Below, in pieces: positions 56,540 to 64,000 of a stretch of DNA of 64,000 nucleotides. The position numbers and the translations under genes were made by a program. How positions within the stretch are numbered: the first letter of the stretch is position 1; each line of letters opens with the position of its first letter. The stretch is from Catellicoccus marimammalium M35/04/3 (GTDB lineage: Bacteria > Bacillota > Bacilli > Lactobacillales > Catellicoccaceae): the NCBI RefSeq assembly GCF_000313915.1, contig NZ_AMYT01000017.1, forward strand, positions 244,479 through 308,478. Direction: 5' to 3'. The notes under the pieces were generated by a model that was given only the letters and a program-made list of their open reading frames with translations, was not told where the DNA came from and made no database searches.

Positions 56540-57322
56540 TTATTCGTTGCTTCCTTCAACAACTTCAACGATTTCTTCGATTGAGTCTGCATCTTCTGCA
56601 ACTTCAACCATTTCTTCAGCGATTACTTCAACATCATCTTCACCTTGACGAGCTTCGATGAAAGCATCAGCCATTTTACCTGTGATTAATTTGATTGCGC
56701 GGATAGCGTCATCGTTTGATGGAATCACTACATCGATTTCATCTGGATCACAGTTTGTATCTACCATCGCAACGATAGGGATGTTCAATTTATGAGCTTC
56801 TTGAACAGCGATACGTTCTTTACGAGGGTCAACGATGTATAATACATCTGGAATACGAGGCATATCAGCGATACCGCCTAAGAATTTTTGTAATTTTTCA
56901 CGTTCTTTAACTAATTTCGCTACTTCTTTCTTAGGTAATACTTCGAAGATTCCTTCTTCTTCCATTTCAGTGATTTTTTTCAAACGAGTGATACGTTTTT
57001 GAATTGTATCCCAGTTTGTTAATGTACCACCTAACCAACGATGGTTAATATAGTATTGACCTGAACGGATAGCTTCTTCAGCGATTGCTTCTTGCGCTTG
57101 TTTTTTAGTACCAACGAATAAAGCAATTCCTCCGTCTTCTGCGATTTCTTTCATGTAGTTGTAAGCATCATCTACTAAGCGAACTGTTTTTTGTAAGTCG
57201 ATGATGTAAATACCGTTACGTTCTGTGAAGATATATTTCTTCATTTTAGGGTTCCAACGGCGTGTTTGGTGACCAAAATGTACACCTGCTTCTAACAATT
57301 GTTTCATTGAAATAACTGCCAT
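56540..57322 (-). CDS. rpsB: Ribosomal protein S2
   Basis: 30S protein of 260 residues: [25 protein letters not shown] at the N-terminus (extent only), [20 protein letters not shown], and [19 protein letters not shown]. It ends in an acidic, repeated Val/Glu tail (about 225-260), common in lactic acid bacteria. GGAGGAAACAAAATT precedes the ATG. The strong promoter 120 bp upstream leaves a leader of about 113 bases. Confidence 0.98.
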   Translation of the reverse strand: MAVISMKQLLEAGVHFGHQTRRWNPKMKKYIFTERNGIYIIDLQKTVRLVDDAYNYMKEIAEDGGIALFVGTKKQAQEAIAEEAIRSGQYYINHRWLGGTLTNWDTIQKRITRLKKITEMEEEGIFEVLPKKEVAKLVKEREKLQKFLGGIADMPRIPDVLYIVDPRKERIAVQEAHKLNIPIVAMVDTNCDPDEIDVVIPSNDDAIRAIKLITGKMADAFIEARQGEDDVEVIAEEMVEVAEDADSIEEIVEVVEGSNE

Positions 57323-57436
57323 AATTTTGTTTCCTCCAATTTGGTTTAAATTCTTCTTTATTATCTCAAACTTGCTTGCAGACTAAACTAGCACCCTGCA
57401 CACAATCAATAATAAATGTATATTTGGAATATATCC
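57323..57436 (-). other. 5' leader of rpsB (possible regulatory RNA)
   Basis: About 113 bases lie between the predicted transcription start and the rpsB ATG. It contains a small hairpin, GCAG with CTGC, enclosing GGTGCTAGTTTAGT. S2 is autoregulated in other bacteria, but I cannot match this leader to a known motif. Confidence 0.35.
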
Positions 57437-57442
57437 TTTAAC

Positions 57443-57471
57443 ATTATACCGAACTCAATTTTGTTTTGCAA
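57443..57471 (-). promoter_or_regulatory. Strong sigma-A promoter of rpsB
   Basis: On the minus strand TTGCAA and a perfect TATAAT are separated by 17 bp. It begins at the base after the rhodanese stop codon. Confidence 0.8.
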
Positions 57472-57765
57472 CTAGTGTTGTTTAATTTCTGTATATTCTA
57501 ACATACCACCTAATAAATTCGTTACTTCATAGCCTTTTTCTTCTAAAAATAAACCAGCATTATGAGAACGATAGCCAGAACGACAAATTAAATAATAATG
57601 CTCGTTTTTATCTAACGTAGTTGCCCAATCATTGATTTCACTTAGAGGATAGTTCATAGCTTGTGGCATATGTCCTTCCTCGTATTCTTCAATTTCTCGC
57701 ACATCAATGATTTTTGGATTTTCTAACGATTGAGCTAAAAATTCTTTTACTGTGATTTCTTGCAT
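57472..57765 (-). CDS. Single-domain rhodanese-like protein
   Basis: A 97-residue sulfurtransferase-like protein. It shows DVREIEEYEEGHMPQAMNYP and the active-site loop LICRSGYRS, with Cys near residue 64, followed by GGMLEY. The ATG at 57765 has AAAGGAGGATGGAA upstream. Its sulfur acceptor is unknown. It is a single gene just upstream of the rpsB promoter. Confidence 0.9.
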   Translation of the reverse strand: MQEITVKEFLAQSLENPKIIDVREIEEYEEGHMPQAMNYPLSEINDWATTLDKNEHYYLICRSGYRSHNAGLFLEEKGYEVTNLLGGMLEYTEIKQH

Positions 57766-57833
57766 TTCCATCCTCCTTTTCTTCCATTTTAGAGTATACT
57801 AGGAATGACCAAGTAAAGAAAGGAGAGTTTTTG

Positions 57834-58421
57834 ATGCGCAAGGAACGATTAGAGGCTTATACAGATGCGGTATTAGCAATTTTAATTACAATGATGGTTT
57901 TAGGAATTAAGGCACCGGTTCATGATTTTCAATGGTCAGCAGTTTTAAAAATTTTGCCTACATTAGGAATTTATAGTTTTAGCTTTTTTGTATTAGGAAC
58001 TTATTGGGTCAATCATTTTAATCTTTTTCGTTGTGTTAAAAAAATCAATTCTCATATTTTATGGTATAACAATTTAAGTTTATTTAGCTTTTCTTTTATT
58101 CCTTTTTCTACTTCTTGGCTAATTGAAGGATTATATTATCGAGCTCCTGAAACTTTGTATGGGTTAGTACTATTGATTAGTAATATTGCTTACTTATTAC
58201 TCATTTTATGTCTAAGAAAATCCAATGCAGATGCCAAAGAATTGGAAAATCAAAAAATCATTTGTACCCAATCCATTATTTTAAACATTATTGCGCTAAT
58301 CATGGGACAATTAATCCCTATTGCAACTTTAGTGATTAACTTCATTAATATCTTGCTCCTTTGGGTTTATCGAGCAATGATTAATCGTCAAAAAATCTTC
58401 AAAAATAATAAAAAGAAGTAG
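57834..58421 (+). CDS. TMEM175-like (DUF1211) membrane protein
   Basis: A 195-residue protein with six predicted helices. The family N-terminal motif is present as RKERLEAYTDAVLAILITMMV (Arg then FSD-like TD; extent only). Bacterial TMEM175 proteins are potassium-permeable channels. AAAGGAGAGTTTTTG precedes the ATG at 57834; the preceding TTG is also possible. The C-terminal tail is basic (NRQKIFKNNKKK). Convergent with tsaD. Confidence 0.85.
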   Translation: MRKERLEAYTDAVLAILITMMVLGIKAPVHDFQWSAVLKILPTLGIYSFSFFVLGTYWVNHFNLFRCVKKINSHILWYNNLSLFSFSFIPFSTSWLIEGLYYRAPETLYGLVLLISNIAYLLLILCLRKSNADAKELENQKIICTQSIILNIIALIMGQLIPIATLVINFINILLLWVYRAMINRQKIFKNNKKK

Positions 58422-58425
58422 ATTT

Positions 58426-59472
58426 TTATTCATCTACTTCTTTTTCTTTTCTAGCAAAACATAAACTTGGTTTCGCATTCAATTGACCATCCGCCCATTC
58501 TCCTTTTTGTAAGGCAGTATAGGCATAAGCACCAATCATTGCAGCATTATCTCCACATAAACGTAAAGGTGGAATGACAATTTCTACTTCTGGAAATTCT
58601 TTTGTAAAGCGGGTCGCTAATGCTTCACGTAATCCTTGGTTAGCTGCCACTCCTCCTGCTACTACCAATTGTTTTACCGGATATTCTTTACAAGCACGAA
58701 TCGTTTTTTCTACTAATACATCGACAACCGCAGCTTGGAAACTTGCTGCTAAATCTGCTTTATTCAATTCTTCTCCACGTTGTTCTGCATTATGAACCGT
58801 ATTAATAAACGCACTCTTAAGACCACTAAAACTAAAGTCTAAATGATCCTCTTTTAACATCGCGCGTGGGAAGTCAAACGTATCTTTTCCTTCATGAGCT
58901 AATTCATCAATCCATTTTCCACTTGGATAAGGCAATCCTAATACTCGTCCTACTTTATCATAAGCTTCTCCAGCGGCATCATCTCTTGTTTCTCCAATAA
59001 TTTCAAAAGAACCATCTTCTTTCATATAAACAAGTTCTGTATGTCCACCACTAACTACTAGAGCCATTAATGGAAATTCTAAAGGTTCTACAAATTGAGC
59101 AGCATAAATATGTCCTGCCATATGATTTACCTTTAATAATGGTAATTGATGTGCAAAAGAGAACGCTTTAGCTGCACTTAATCCGATTAATAAAGCTCCT
59201 ACCAATCCTGGGCCATAAGTCACTGCTACAGCCGTTAAGTCTTTGGGTGCTACTTTTGCCTCTTCTAAAGCAGCCTCGATACAATAGGTAATTTGTTCCA
59301 CATGATGACGACTAGCAATTTCTGGAACAACTCCACCAAAGCGTTGGTGAGATTTAATCTGTGTTGCAATAATGTTAGATAAAATTTCATTTCCATTCTT
59401 TACCACAGCAACACTGGTTTCATCACAGCTACTTTCTACTGCTAAAATGAGTACATCTTCTTTTTCTTCCAT
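58426..59472 (-). CDS. tsaD: tRNA N6-threonylcarbamoyladenosine transferase TsaD
   Basis: Transfers the threonylcarbamoyl group to A37 of ANN-decoding tRNAs, together with TsaB and TsaE. The 348-residue ASKHA protein has [16 protein letters not shown], the metal motif [11 protein letters not shown] with two His, the VSGGHTELV loop and [11 protein letters not shown] near the C-terminus. The start directly abuts the stop of the upstream acetyltransferase gene (TAGATG). Last gene of the tsaB-rimI-rimI-tsaD unit. Confidence 0.97.
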   Translation of the reverse strand: MEEKEDVLILAVESSCDETSVAVVKNGNEILSNIIATQIKSHQRFGGVVPEIASRHHVEQITYCIEAALEEAKVAPKDLTAVAVTYGPGLVGALLIGLSAAKAFSFAHQLPLLKVNHMAGHIYAAQFVEPLEFPLMALVVSGGHTELVYMKEDGSFEIIGETRDDAAGEAYDKVGRVLGLPYPSGKWIDELAHEGKDTFDFPRAMLKEDHLDFSFSGLKSAFINTVHNAEQRGEELNKADLAASFQAAVVDVLVEKTIRACKEYPVKQLVVAGGVAANQGLREALATRFTKEFPEVEIVIPPLRLCGDNAAMIGAYAYTALQKGEWADGQLNAKPSLCFARKEKEVDE

Positions 59473-59901
59473 CTAATTTCTTTCCCTTTCCATCAAAATC
59501 GCATCTTCTTTTGGATTTTGATAATAATTTTTCCTAGTTCCAATCTTTTGGAATCCCTGCTTTTGATACACTGCTTGTGCTTTTTTGTTACTCAAACGAA
59601 CTTCTAAAAAACAGCGTTGCATTTCTTCTTTTTGCCACATTGCTTCAATTAAAAGAGAGCCTAAGTTTTTTCCTTGTGCTTTTGGATCTACAGCTAAGTT
59701 TAAAATTTCTCCTTCTTGAGCAAGCACTTGATAATGAATATAGCCCACACATTCTTTATCATAAACCCCTAAAAAATGTGTATATTCATTCGAAAAATCA
59801 GACTCATATTGAGCGGTTGTCCAAGGATCTTCTTCATAAGCACGAGCCGCAATCTTTTGAATCAAAGGAATGTCTTTTTTTTGTAATTCTTGTAACTTCA
59901 C
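59473..59901 (-). CDS. GNAT acetyltransferase (RimI-like, second copy)
   Basis: A 142-residue GNAT protein: LNLAVDPKAQGKNLGSLLIEAM is the acetyl-CoA loop (extent only; Q/R-x-x-G-x-G/S variant), then CFLEVRLSNKKAQAVYQKQGF as in RimI. The start GTG at 59901 overlaps the TGA of the preceding gene (GTGA). Its closeness to the other RimI-like gene suggests duplication or split specificity. RimI acetylates S18; the target of this copy is unknown. Confidence 0.88.
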   Translation of the reverse strand: MKLQELQKKDIPLIQKIAARAYEEDPWTTAQYESDFSNEYTHFLGVYDKECVGYIHYQVLAQEGEILNLAVDPKAQGKNLGSLLIEAMWQKEEMQRCFLEVRLSNKKAQAVYQKQGFQKIGTRKNYYQNPKEDAILMERERN

Positions 59902-60425
59902 AATTTTTTCTCCATATAAATCGCATTTTCACCATTATCTTCATAATAATGATATAAATAACGACGAGAACGAAAACCTAAAGAGCGATATAACTTTTGG
60001 GCAAGCATATTACTTGTCCGAACTTGCAGACTTAATTTCTTACAATGGTAAAACTTTGCTTTTCGCTCTACGCGTTGAATTAACAAATGTGCTAATCCTC
60101 TTCTTTGGTATTCAGGATGAATCGCTAAATTTGTAATATGACCTCGTGCCTCATAAAAACGTGCACCGATAAATCCGACAACTTCTCCATCCCATTCCAC
60201 TACTAAATAAAGGTGAGGAATATCACTTCTTAATTCTCGTTCAAACGTCGCTTTTGTCCATTGTAACCGATATTGATAAATCGCTCTTTCAATCGCCATC
60301 AAACGAGGAATGTCTGTTTCTTCTGCTGAACGAATTAAAATTGGATTTTCTTTTTTATGTAATACTCGAGGAAAAGATTTATTTCGTGCGTTCCACATAG
60401 TTTGTTTCTTCAATTTGAGTTCCAT
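59898..60425 (-). CDS. rimI: Ribosomal protein S18 alanine N-acetyltransferase RimI-like
   Basis: A GNAT enzyme with an N-terminal extension of about 28 residues, then IRSAEETDIPRLMAIERAIY, the acetyl-CoA loop ITNLAIHPEYQRRGLAHLLI and the RimI-type SLQVRTSNMLAQKLYRSLGF. The start is uncertain: ATG 60425 (175 residues) or ATG 60398 (166), neither with a good ribosome site; both overlap tsaB. It lies between tsaB and the second GNAT gene. Confidence 0.88.
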   Translation of the reverse strand: MELKLKKQTMWNARNKSFPRVLHKKENPILIRSAEETDIPRLMAIERAIYQYRLQWTKATFERELRSDIPHLYLVVEWDGEVVGFIGARFYEARGHITNLAIHPEYQRRGLAHLLIQRVERKAKFYHCKKLSLQVRTSNMLAQKLYRSLGFRSRRYLYHYYEDNGENAIYMEKKL

Positions 60426-61098
60426 GTTCTTTTAACCAATTTTCTTCTGCTTCTACACGTTTTAAATAGTTAGGAACAACCGTATGAATGGCTTCTCCAC
60501 TCACCTCTTCATAAGGACAAAATACCATTCCATATGGATTTGGAGCAGAATCAATCCACCCTTCTTGAATTTTTGCTTCTGGGATTTGTGCTAAAATCTC
60601 TTCTTTAAAATCTTTTGCATCTCCTGTGAAAATCACTTCTTCAAAGGCACTCGCACGATCAATCATTTCTTCTAAAGAAAAATATCCATCTTCATGTAAA
60701 GAAACGACTTTTTCTCCATCCCATTCATAAATTCCAGCATATACGTGTTGGCGACGAGCGTTAATCATCGGTACTACAATTCCTTTAGGCGCAGAAGCTG
60801 CCATAATCGCCAAAGAAGAAACCAAGCATAATGGACATTGTAAAGCATAAGCCATTGTTTTTGCGGTAGTCACACCAATTCGAACACCAGTATAAGAACC
60901 AGGTCCATAAGAGACGTAAATACGGTCAAGATCTTTGGGTTCCCATTGTAATTCTTTCATTCCATCTTCAATCGCTGGCATTAGAGCAATGCTATGATTT
61001 TTTTGTTGGAATCGTTGGACAATCCATTGTGGTTTTCCTTCTTCTAAAAAGGCCACCCCCAGAGTTTGATTGGCCGTATCTAAACATAATTCTTTCAT
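60379..61098 (-). CDS. tsaB: tRNA threonylcarbamoyladenosine biosynthesis protein TsaB
   Basis: Partner of TsaD in t6A synthesis. The 239-residue protein opens with LCLDTANQTLGVAFLEEGK and has YVSYGPGSYTGVRIGVTTAKTMAYAL (extent only), the family signature; it lacks the metal-binding His of TsaD, as expected. GAAAGAGGAGAATAGA precedes the ATG and overlaps the last codons of the GalT-like gene, so those two are coupled. Confidence 0.95.
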   Translation of the reverse strand: MKELCLDTANQTLGVAFLEEGKPQWIVQRFQQKNHSIALMPAIEDGMKELQWEPKDLDRIYVSYGPGSYTGVRIGVTTAKTMAYALQCPLCLVSSLAIMAASAPKGIVVPMINARRQHVYAGIYEWDGEKVVSLHEDGYFSLEEMIDRASAFEEVIFTGDAKDFKEEILAQIPEAKIQEGWIDSAPNPYGMVFCPYEEVSGEAIHTVVPNYLKRVEAEENWLKEHGTQIEETNYVERTK

Positions 61099-61099
61099 T

Positions 61100-62347
61100 C
61101 TATTCTCCTCTTTCTAAACGATTATCCAAGTGTTGCATCCATTCATCAATCCAACGTGGATTTTGTTGGAATGGATCACTGTTTTCTAATGCCATACGCA
61201 ATTCATTCATTTCTTCTTGAATTAAACTACCATGAATTGCAGCAACTCCTAATCCTTGAGCTAAATGTAGCGCATAAGGAGTATCACTAGCTAAAAAGCA
61301 TAAGTATAAACTCATCATTTCTTCTTCTTTTTGTGCTACCATCATGACACTATGGTTTAAGGAACCGTTTTCTTTAAAAGCAGGGCTATTTTCTAAATCA
61401 TAAGTTCTCCATTGTTGCATCATTTCTGTCCCTAAGTTTAAAAGTGTTGCTCCCTCTTTTGCTCGTAAACGACAAACTGTTAATGGATAATCTAAAATCG
61501 CTACATCGACTTCTTCGTAGCCTCGTAAAGTAAACGTTGCTTTTTCTTTACGCATTAATAATGGTACGTCATCTTTTCCTCCTTGATAAACGACATGTTG
61601 TGGACGTAAGGAATCCACCAAAAGATCGCTATCACACGCAATAAAATGACCAGGGAAAAGATAAGCCAGTTGCAATAATTGATCTACTGTTTTTCGACTA
61701 TGCATTAATGTTTGATGCGCTTGAGCAACAAATAAACTATGTTCATTCCATAGTGGATAAGACACTAGACGTAATCCAAAACTTTCTCCTTGTAAATTCA
61801 TTCGAATATAACGGAAAGGAGCTCCTCCATTTACATTATAGCCTTCATTTTCAAAACAAAGTCCACAACGAGGATATTTTGCATTTTCTGTCGGAATGTT
61901 TTCTTCATAAGTTCCATTCGTTTTTGTGTACATTAATTGTCCTAATTGTGTTTCTAAATATTTAGGTTCTGCTTTTTCTTTTAGCGTTTGATTTTCATAA
62001 CTAATTTTTTCTAAATATTGAAATGCTCGTTCTGGATCTTTATCGTAAAGTTGACTGAAATACGCATTAAATACCGCAGGAGGTGGAGTTAATAGATCAT
62101 ATAATTTTCCACGTAATTCTACTTCTTCTTTGGCATGATGAATTTTTTCGTGTTTTCTTGCTTCTTCTACTAAAACATCAATAATTTCAGAAGCTTCTAA
62201 TTCGCATCCTTTTTCAAAAGAAACAGGAGTAGTCACACCAATTTCACTTAAAATTTGATTTTGTAAATATAGACGATCTAGTTCCATCCACCCTCCATTT
62301 TCAATCGCTAGAGTGGCTAAACGGTATACATATTTTCCTAACGTCAT
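61100..62347 (-). CDS. GalT class II homologue, probable pseudoenzyme
   Basis: The 415-residue chain aligns by eye along its length with Firmicute class II galactose-1-P uridylyltransferase (about 490 residues): KYVYRLATLAIENGG and LDRLYLQNQIL at the start, LLTPPPAVFNAYF, YPRCGLCFENEGY (161-164 is CGLC), LWNEHSLF, and FPGHFIACDSDLL. The active-site region, usually near THDHYQGG, reads SLRPQHVVYQGGKDD (246-260), so at least one catalytic His is lost. Later regions are shorter. It is not next to galK or galE but starts the tsaB-rimI-tsaD operon. Other readings: altered nucleotidyltransferase or regulatory protein. Confidence 0.72.
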   Translation of the reverse strand: MTLGKYVYRLATLAIENGGWMELDRLYLQNQILSEIGVTTPVSFEKGCELEASEIIDVLVEEARKHEKIHHAKEEVELRGKLYDLLTPPPAVFNAYFSQLYDKDPERAFQYLEKISYENQTLKEKAEPKYLETQLGQLMYTKTNGTYEENIPTENAKYPRCGLCFENEGYNVNGGAPFRYIRMNLQGESFGLRLVSYPLWNEHSLFVAQAHQTLMHSRKTVDQLLQLAYLFPGHFIACDSDLLVDSLRPQHVVYQGGKDDVPLLMRKEKATFTLRGYEEVDVAILDYPLTVCRLRAKEGATLLNLGTEMMQQWRTYDLENSPAFKENGSLNHSVMMVAQKEEEMMSLYLCFLASDTPYALHLAQGLGVAAIHGSLIQEEMNELRMALENSDPFQQNPRWIDEWMQHLDNRLERGE

Positions 62348-62487
62348 ATGAATCCTTCTTTCTACATCAATGATTACTATTTATTTTACCAAAAATTAAG
62401 AACCTTCTCCAATACCTCTTTCTATTTGAGAATTCTTTTTCTTTTTTGCTAAAATGAAGGAAAGAATGGAAAAAGAGAGGATAAACT

Positions 62488-63414
62488 ATGCAAAAATTAA
62501 CATTTACTTGTCCATCTCAAGATGGCATCCATACATTGCAAGGATATTATTATCCAGCAAAAGAACCTCGTTTTTTACTACAATTAGTTCATGGTATGGC
62601 AGAATGGACAGAGCGCTATGAACCTTTTATCGAAGAATTAAATCAAGCACACATCTCTGTAGTTGCTCACGATCACCTTGGTCATGGCAATACAGCAATT
62701 CTTTCTAATGAACTTTTTGGCTATTTTACCTCAGAAAAAGCCGAAGAAGTTTTAGTGGAAGACGTCTTAAAAATTGGACAAATTGGTGCTTCTTTAGCCG
62801 AAGACCTTCCTTTTGGTATTTTTGCTCATAGTATGGGTTCTTTTATCACTCGTATTGCATTAATTCGCCAAAACTTCTATCAATTTGCAATTATTATGGG
62901 AACTAGTGGGCCAAGAAAAGAAGTAGAACTTATTTTACCAACAGCGAAAAAAATTGCTCACTTACATCCTAAATATATTAATCCAATTATGGATACTTTA
63001 TCTTTCGGTGCTTATCGTTTATTTATTGATGATGAAACCTTTCAATCAAAAAATCACTGGTTGAGTCATAATGAAAAAAATGTTGCAGAATATGATGCCA
63101 ATCCTAAACTAGGATTTACTTTTACCAATAATGGCTTTTTCACTTTATTTAAACTTCTTTATTTTTGCAACCGCAAAGAAGTATTTGCTAGTACAAAAAA
63201 TATTCCTATTTTCTTGATGAGTGGTATTGATGATCCTGTAGGAAATTATGGCAAAGGTGTTTTAGAGGTAGAGCGTCGCTTAACCAAAGCCAAAAAAGAT
63301 TATGTCGTTTCTAAATTATATCCTGATGCTCGCCATGAGATTTTAAATGAAGAAATTGCTCCTTTAGTAATCAAAGATATAATTCATTTCATTCATGAAC
63401 AAGGACAAAAATAA
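62488..63414 (+). CDS. Alpha/beta hydrolase (serine aminopeptidase S33 / monoacylglycerol lipase-like)
   Basis: A 308-residue hydrolase without signal peptide. The oxyanion region is QLVHGMAEWTERYE, the nucleophile elbow is FAHSMGSFITR (Ser in AHSMGS; Ala replaces the usual Gly), the acid is in MSGIDDPVGN and the His in YPDARHEILNE. The motifs fit lysophospholipase/monoacylglycerol lipase (PldB-like) enzymes. AGAGGATAAACT precedes the ATG. Single gene, divergent from the GalT-like gene and followed by a terminator. Substrate unknown. Confidence 0.88.
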   Translation: MQKLTFTCPSQDGIHTLQGYYYPAKEPRFLLQLVHGMAEWTERYEPFIEELNQAHISVVAHDHLGHGNTAILSNELFGYFTSEKAEEVLVEDVLKIGQIGASLAEDLPFGIFAHSMGSFITRIALIRQNFYQFAIIMGTSGPRKEVELILPTAKKIAHLHPKYINPIMDTLSFGAYRLFIDDETFQSKNHWLSHNEKNVAEYDANPKLGFTFTNNGFFTLFKLLYFCNRKEVFASTKNIPIFLMSGIDDPVGNYGKGVLEVERRLTKAKKDYVVSKLYPDARHEILNEEIAPLVIKDIIHFIHEQGQK

Positions 63415-63452
63415 ACAAAAAGAAGCAATTTTACAATTGCTTCTTTTTATTT
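63414..63452. terminator. Bidirectional terminator
   Basis: AAAAAGAAGCAATT (63417-63430) pairs with AATTGCTTCTTTTT (63435-63448) around TTAC, with T runs on both sides. Confidence 0.9.
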
Positions 63453-63457
63453 TTATT

Positions 63458-63823
63458 CTAAAAAACAGGAGGTAGCTCATCTACTTCTTCCAATTCATTC
63501 TTTTTAACAAATTCTTCTCCCCAGTCGCAAATTGCATCTACTACCGGAGCTAAATCATGACCAATTTCTGTTAAATGATATTCTACTTTGGGTGGAACAA
63601 CAGGATAAACGGTGCGTTCAATAATCCCATCTTCTTCTAATTCACGTAATTGACGAATTAACATTCGTTGTGTAACTTGAGGCATGTATTTATTTAGTTC
63701 ACTTAGACGTAGTGGTTCATAATGTAATAAATGCCAAACAATAGGAATTTTCCATTTCCCTCCAATTACTGAAATTGCTAAATCTTTTGGATTATAAAAT
63801 CCCCTATCTTTATATAAGTACAT
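63458..63823 (-). CDS. HxlR family transcriptional regulator lacking the redox Cys
   Basis: A 121-residue winged-helix regulator of the HxlR/DUF24 family: AISVIGGKWKIPIVWHLLHYEPLRL (extent only), then PQVTQRMLIRQLRELEEDGIIERTVYPVVPPKVEYHLTE-type core, typical of the family. Many DUF24 proteins sense thiols or quinones through an N-terminal Cys in CP; here the sequence is YNPKDL and the protein has no Cys at all, so it must sense otherwise. AGAGGAGATGATGAAGT precedes the ATG. Target unknown; the neighbouring hydrolase gene is convergent. Confidence 0.9.
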   Translation of the reverse strand: MYLYKDRGFYNPKDLAISVIGGKWKIPIVWHLLHYEPLRLSELNKYMPQVTQRMLIRQLRELEEDGIIERTVYPVVPPKVEYHLTEIGHDLAPVVDAICDWGEEFVKKNELEEVDELPPVF

Positions 63824-63919
63824 ACTTCATCATCTCCTCTTTTATTGTATCATAAGTATCAAACCTCTTTTTTCTGTAAAACCTCTTTTTTTGTCAGTAT
63901 GTATTTTTATTTATTTTAT

Positions 63920-63951
63920 AAAAAAACCTAGGATAGAGATCCTAGGTTTCA
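63920..63951 (-). terminator. Terminator of a minus-strand gene beyond the right edge
   Basis: AAACCTAGGAT (63924-63934) pairs with ATCCTAGGTTT (63939-63949), followed on the minus strand by eight T. The gene it serves must lie to the right of the window. Nothing else is seen between 63824 and 64000. Confidence 0.82.
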
Positions 63952-64000
63952 GAGGTTTTTCGAAATGAAAAGATATTCTAGAAAGATCTTATAGATTGAA

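Overview
The window is AT-rich chromosomal DNA of a Gram-positive member of the Lactobacillales (low-GC Firmicutes). The evidence is strong Shine-Dalgarno sequences, many TTG and GTG starts, rho-independent terminators after most genes, and Firmicute neighbourhoods such as ccpA/pepQ with ytxH and DUF948 genes, uppS-cdsA-rseP-proS, rpsB-tsf-pyrH-frr and pdhABCD. A wall teichoic acid cluster, an aggregation-promoting-factor type LysM protein and a DUF4767-like lipoprotein suggest an Enterococcaceae-like lineage. The genus cannot be named from the sequence alone. Coding density is very high. No gap without a gene exceeds 300 bases, and I saw no rRNA, tRNA, insertion sequence, prophage or CRISPR array. 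Most genes lie on the minus strand.

Layout. 1-5 kb: the 3' end of a class A PBP gene, ccpA divergent from pepQ, two small envelope proteins and an MscS channel. 5-10.8 kb: degV, then uppS-cdsA-rseP-proS. 10.8-22 kb: pgcA and galU (UDP-glucose supply), mscL, and a wall teichoic acid block (tagD, mnaA, two CDP-glycerol glycerophosphotransferases, tagA, tagG, tagH), with a divergent LCP ligase next to tagH. 22-24 kb: a SufT-like protein, a CPBP protease and a YitT protein. 24-31 kb: the rpsP-rimM-trmD...rplS group, split by a terC gene and a lipoprotein and surrounded by two further lineage-specific surface proteins, a cold shock protein and thiT. 31-37.6 kb: an MFS transporter, a solitary GmrSD-type (DUF262/DUF1524) restriction enzyme, a LysM/APF surface protein behind a WalR-like box, typA and a UPF0223 protein. 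37.6-45.4 kb: the pyruvate dehydrogenase operon, a divergent pyridoxine/HMP kinase, a GntR regulator and a degenerate PurK-like ATP-grasp protein. 45.4-54 kb: two cell-wall enzymes, an aromatic exporter-like membrane protein, a secreted nuclease with a small possible partner, nagA behind a NagR/DasR-type operator, an ABC exporter, Dps, a Met-rich DUF4396 protein and a duplicated coiled-coil protein. 54-64 kb: rpsB-tsf-pyrH-frr, a rhodanese, a TMEM175-like protein, the tsaB-rimI-rimI-tsaD operon headed by a GalT-like probable pseudoenzyme, an alpha/beta hydrolase and an HxlR regulator.

Main themes are envelope assembly (teichoic acid synthesis, export and attachment; peptidoglycan remodelling), the translation apparatus, and central carbon control (CcpA, PDH, NagA). 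The least ordinary elements are the GalT-like protein with an altered catalytic motif in the tRNA t6A operon, the PurK-like protein that appears to have lost its metal ligands, the nuclease/small-protein pair, the internally duplicated CxxC-tailed coiled coil, the Met-rich DUF4396 protein, the GmrSD enzyme, and several operator-like palindromes. I see no large undescribed multigene system. Statements comparing these proteins with their families rest on remembered family motifs, not on database searches.
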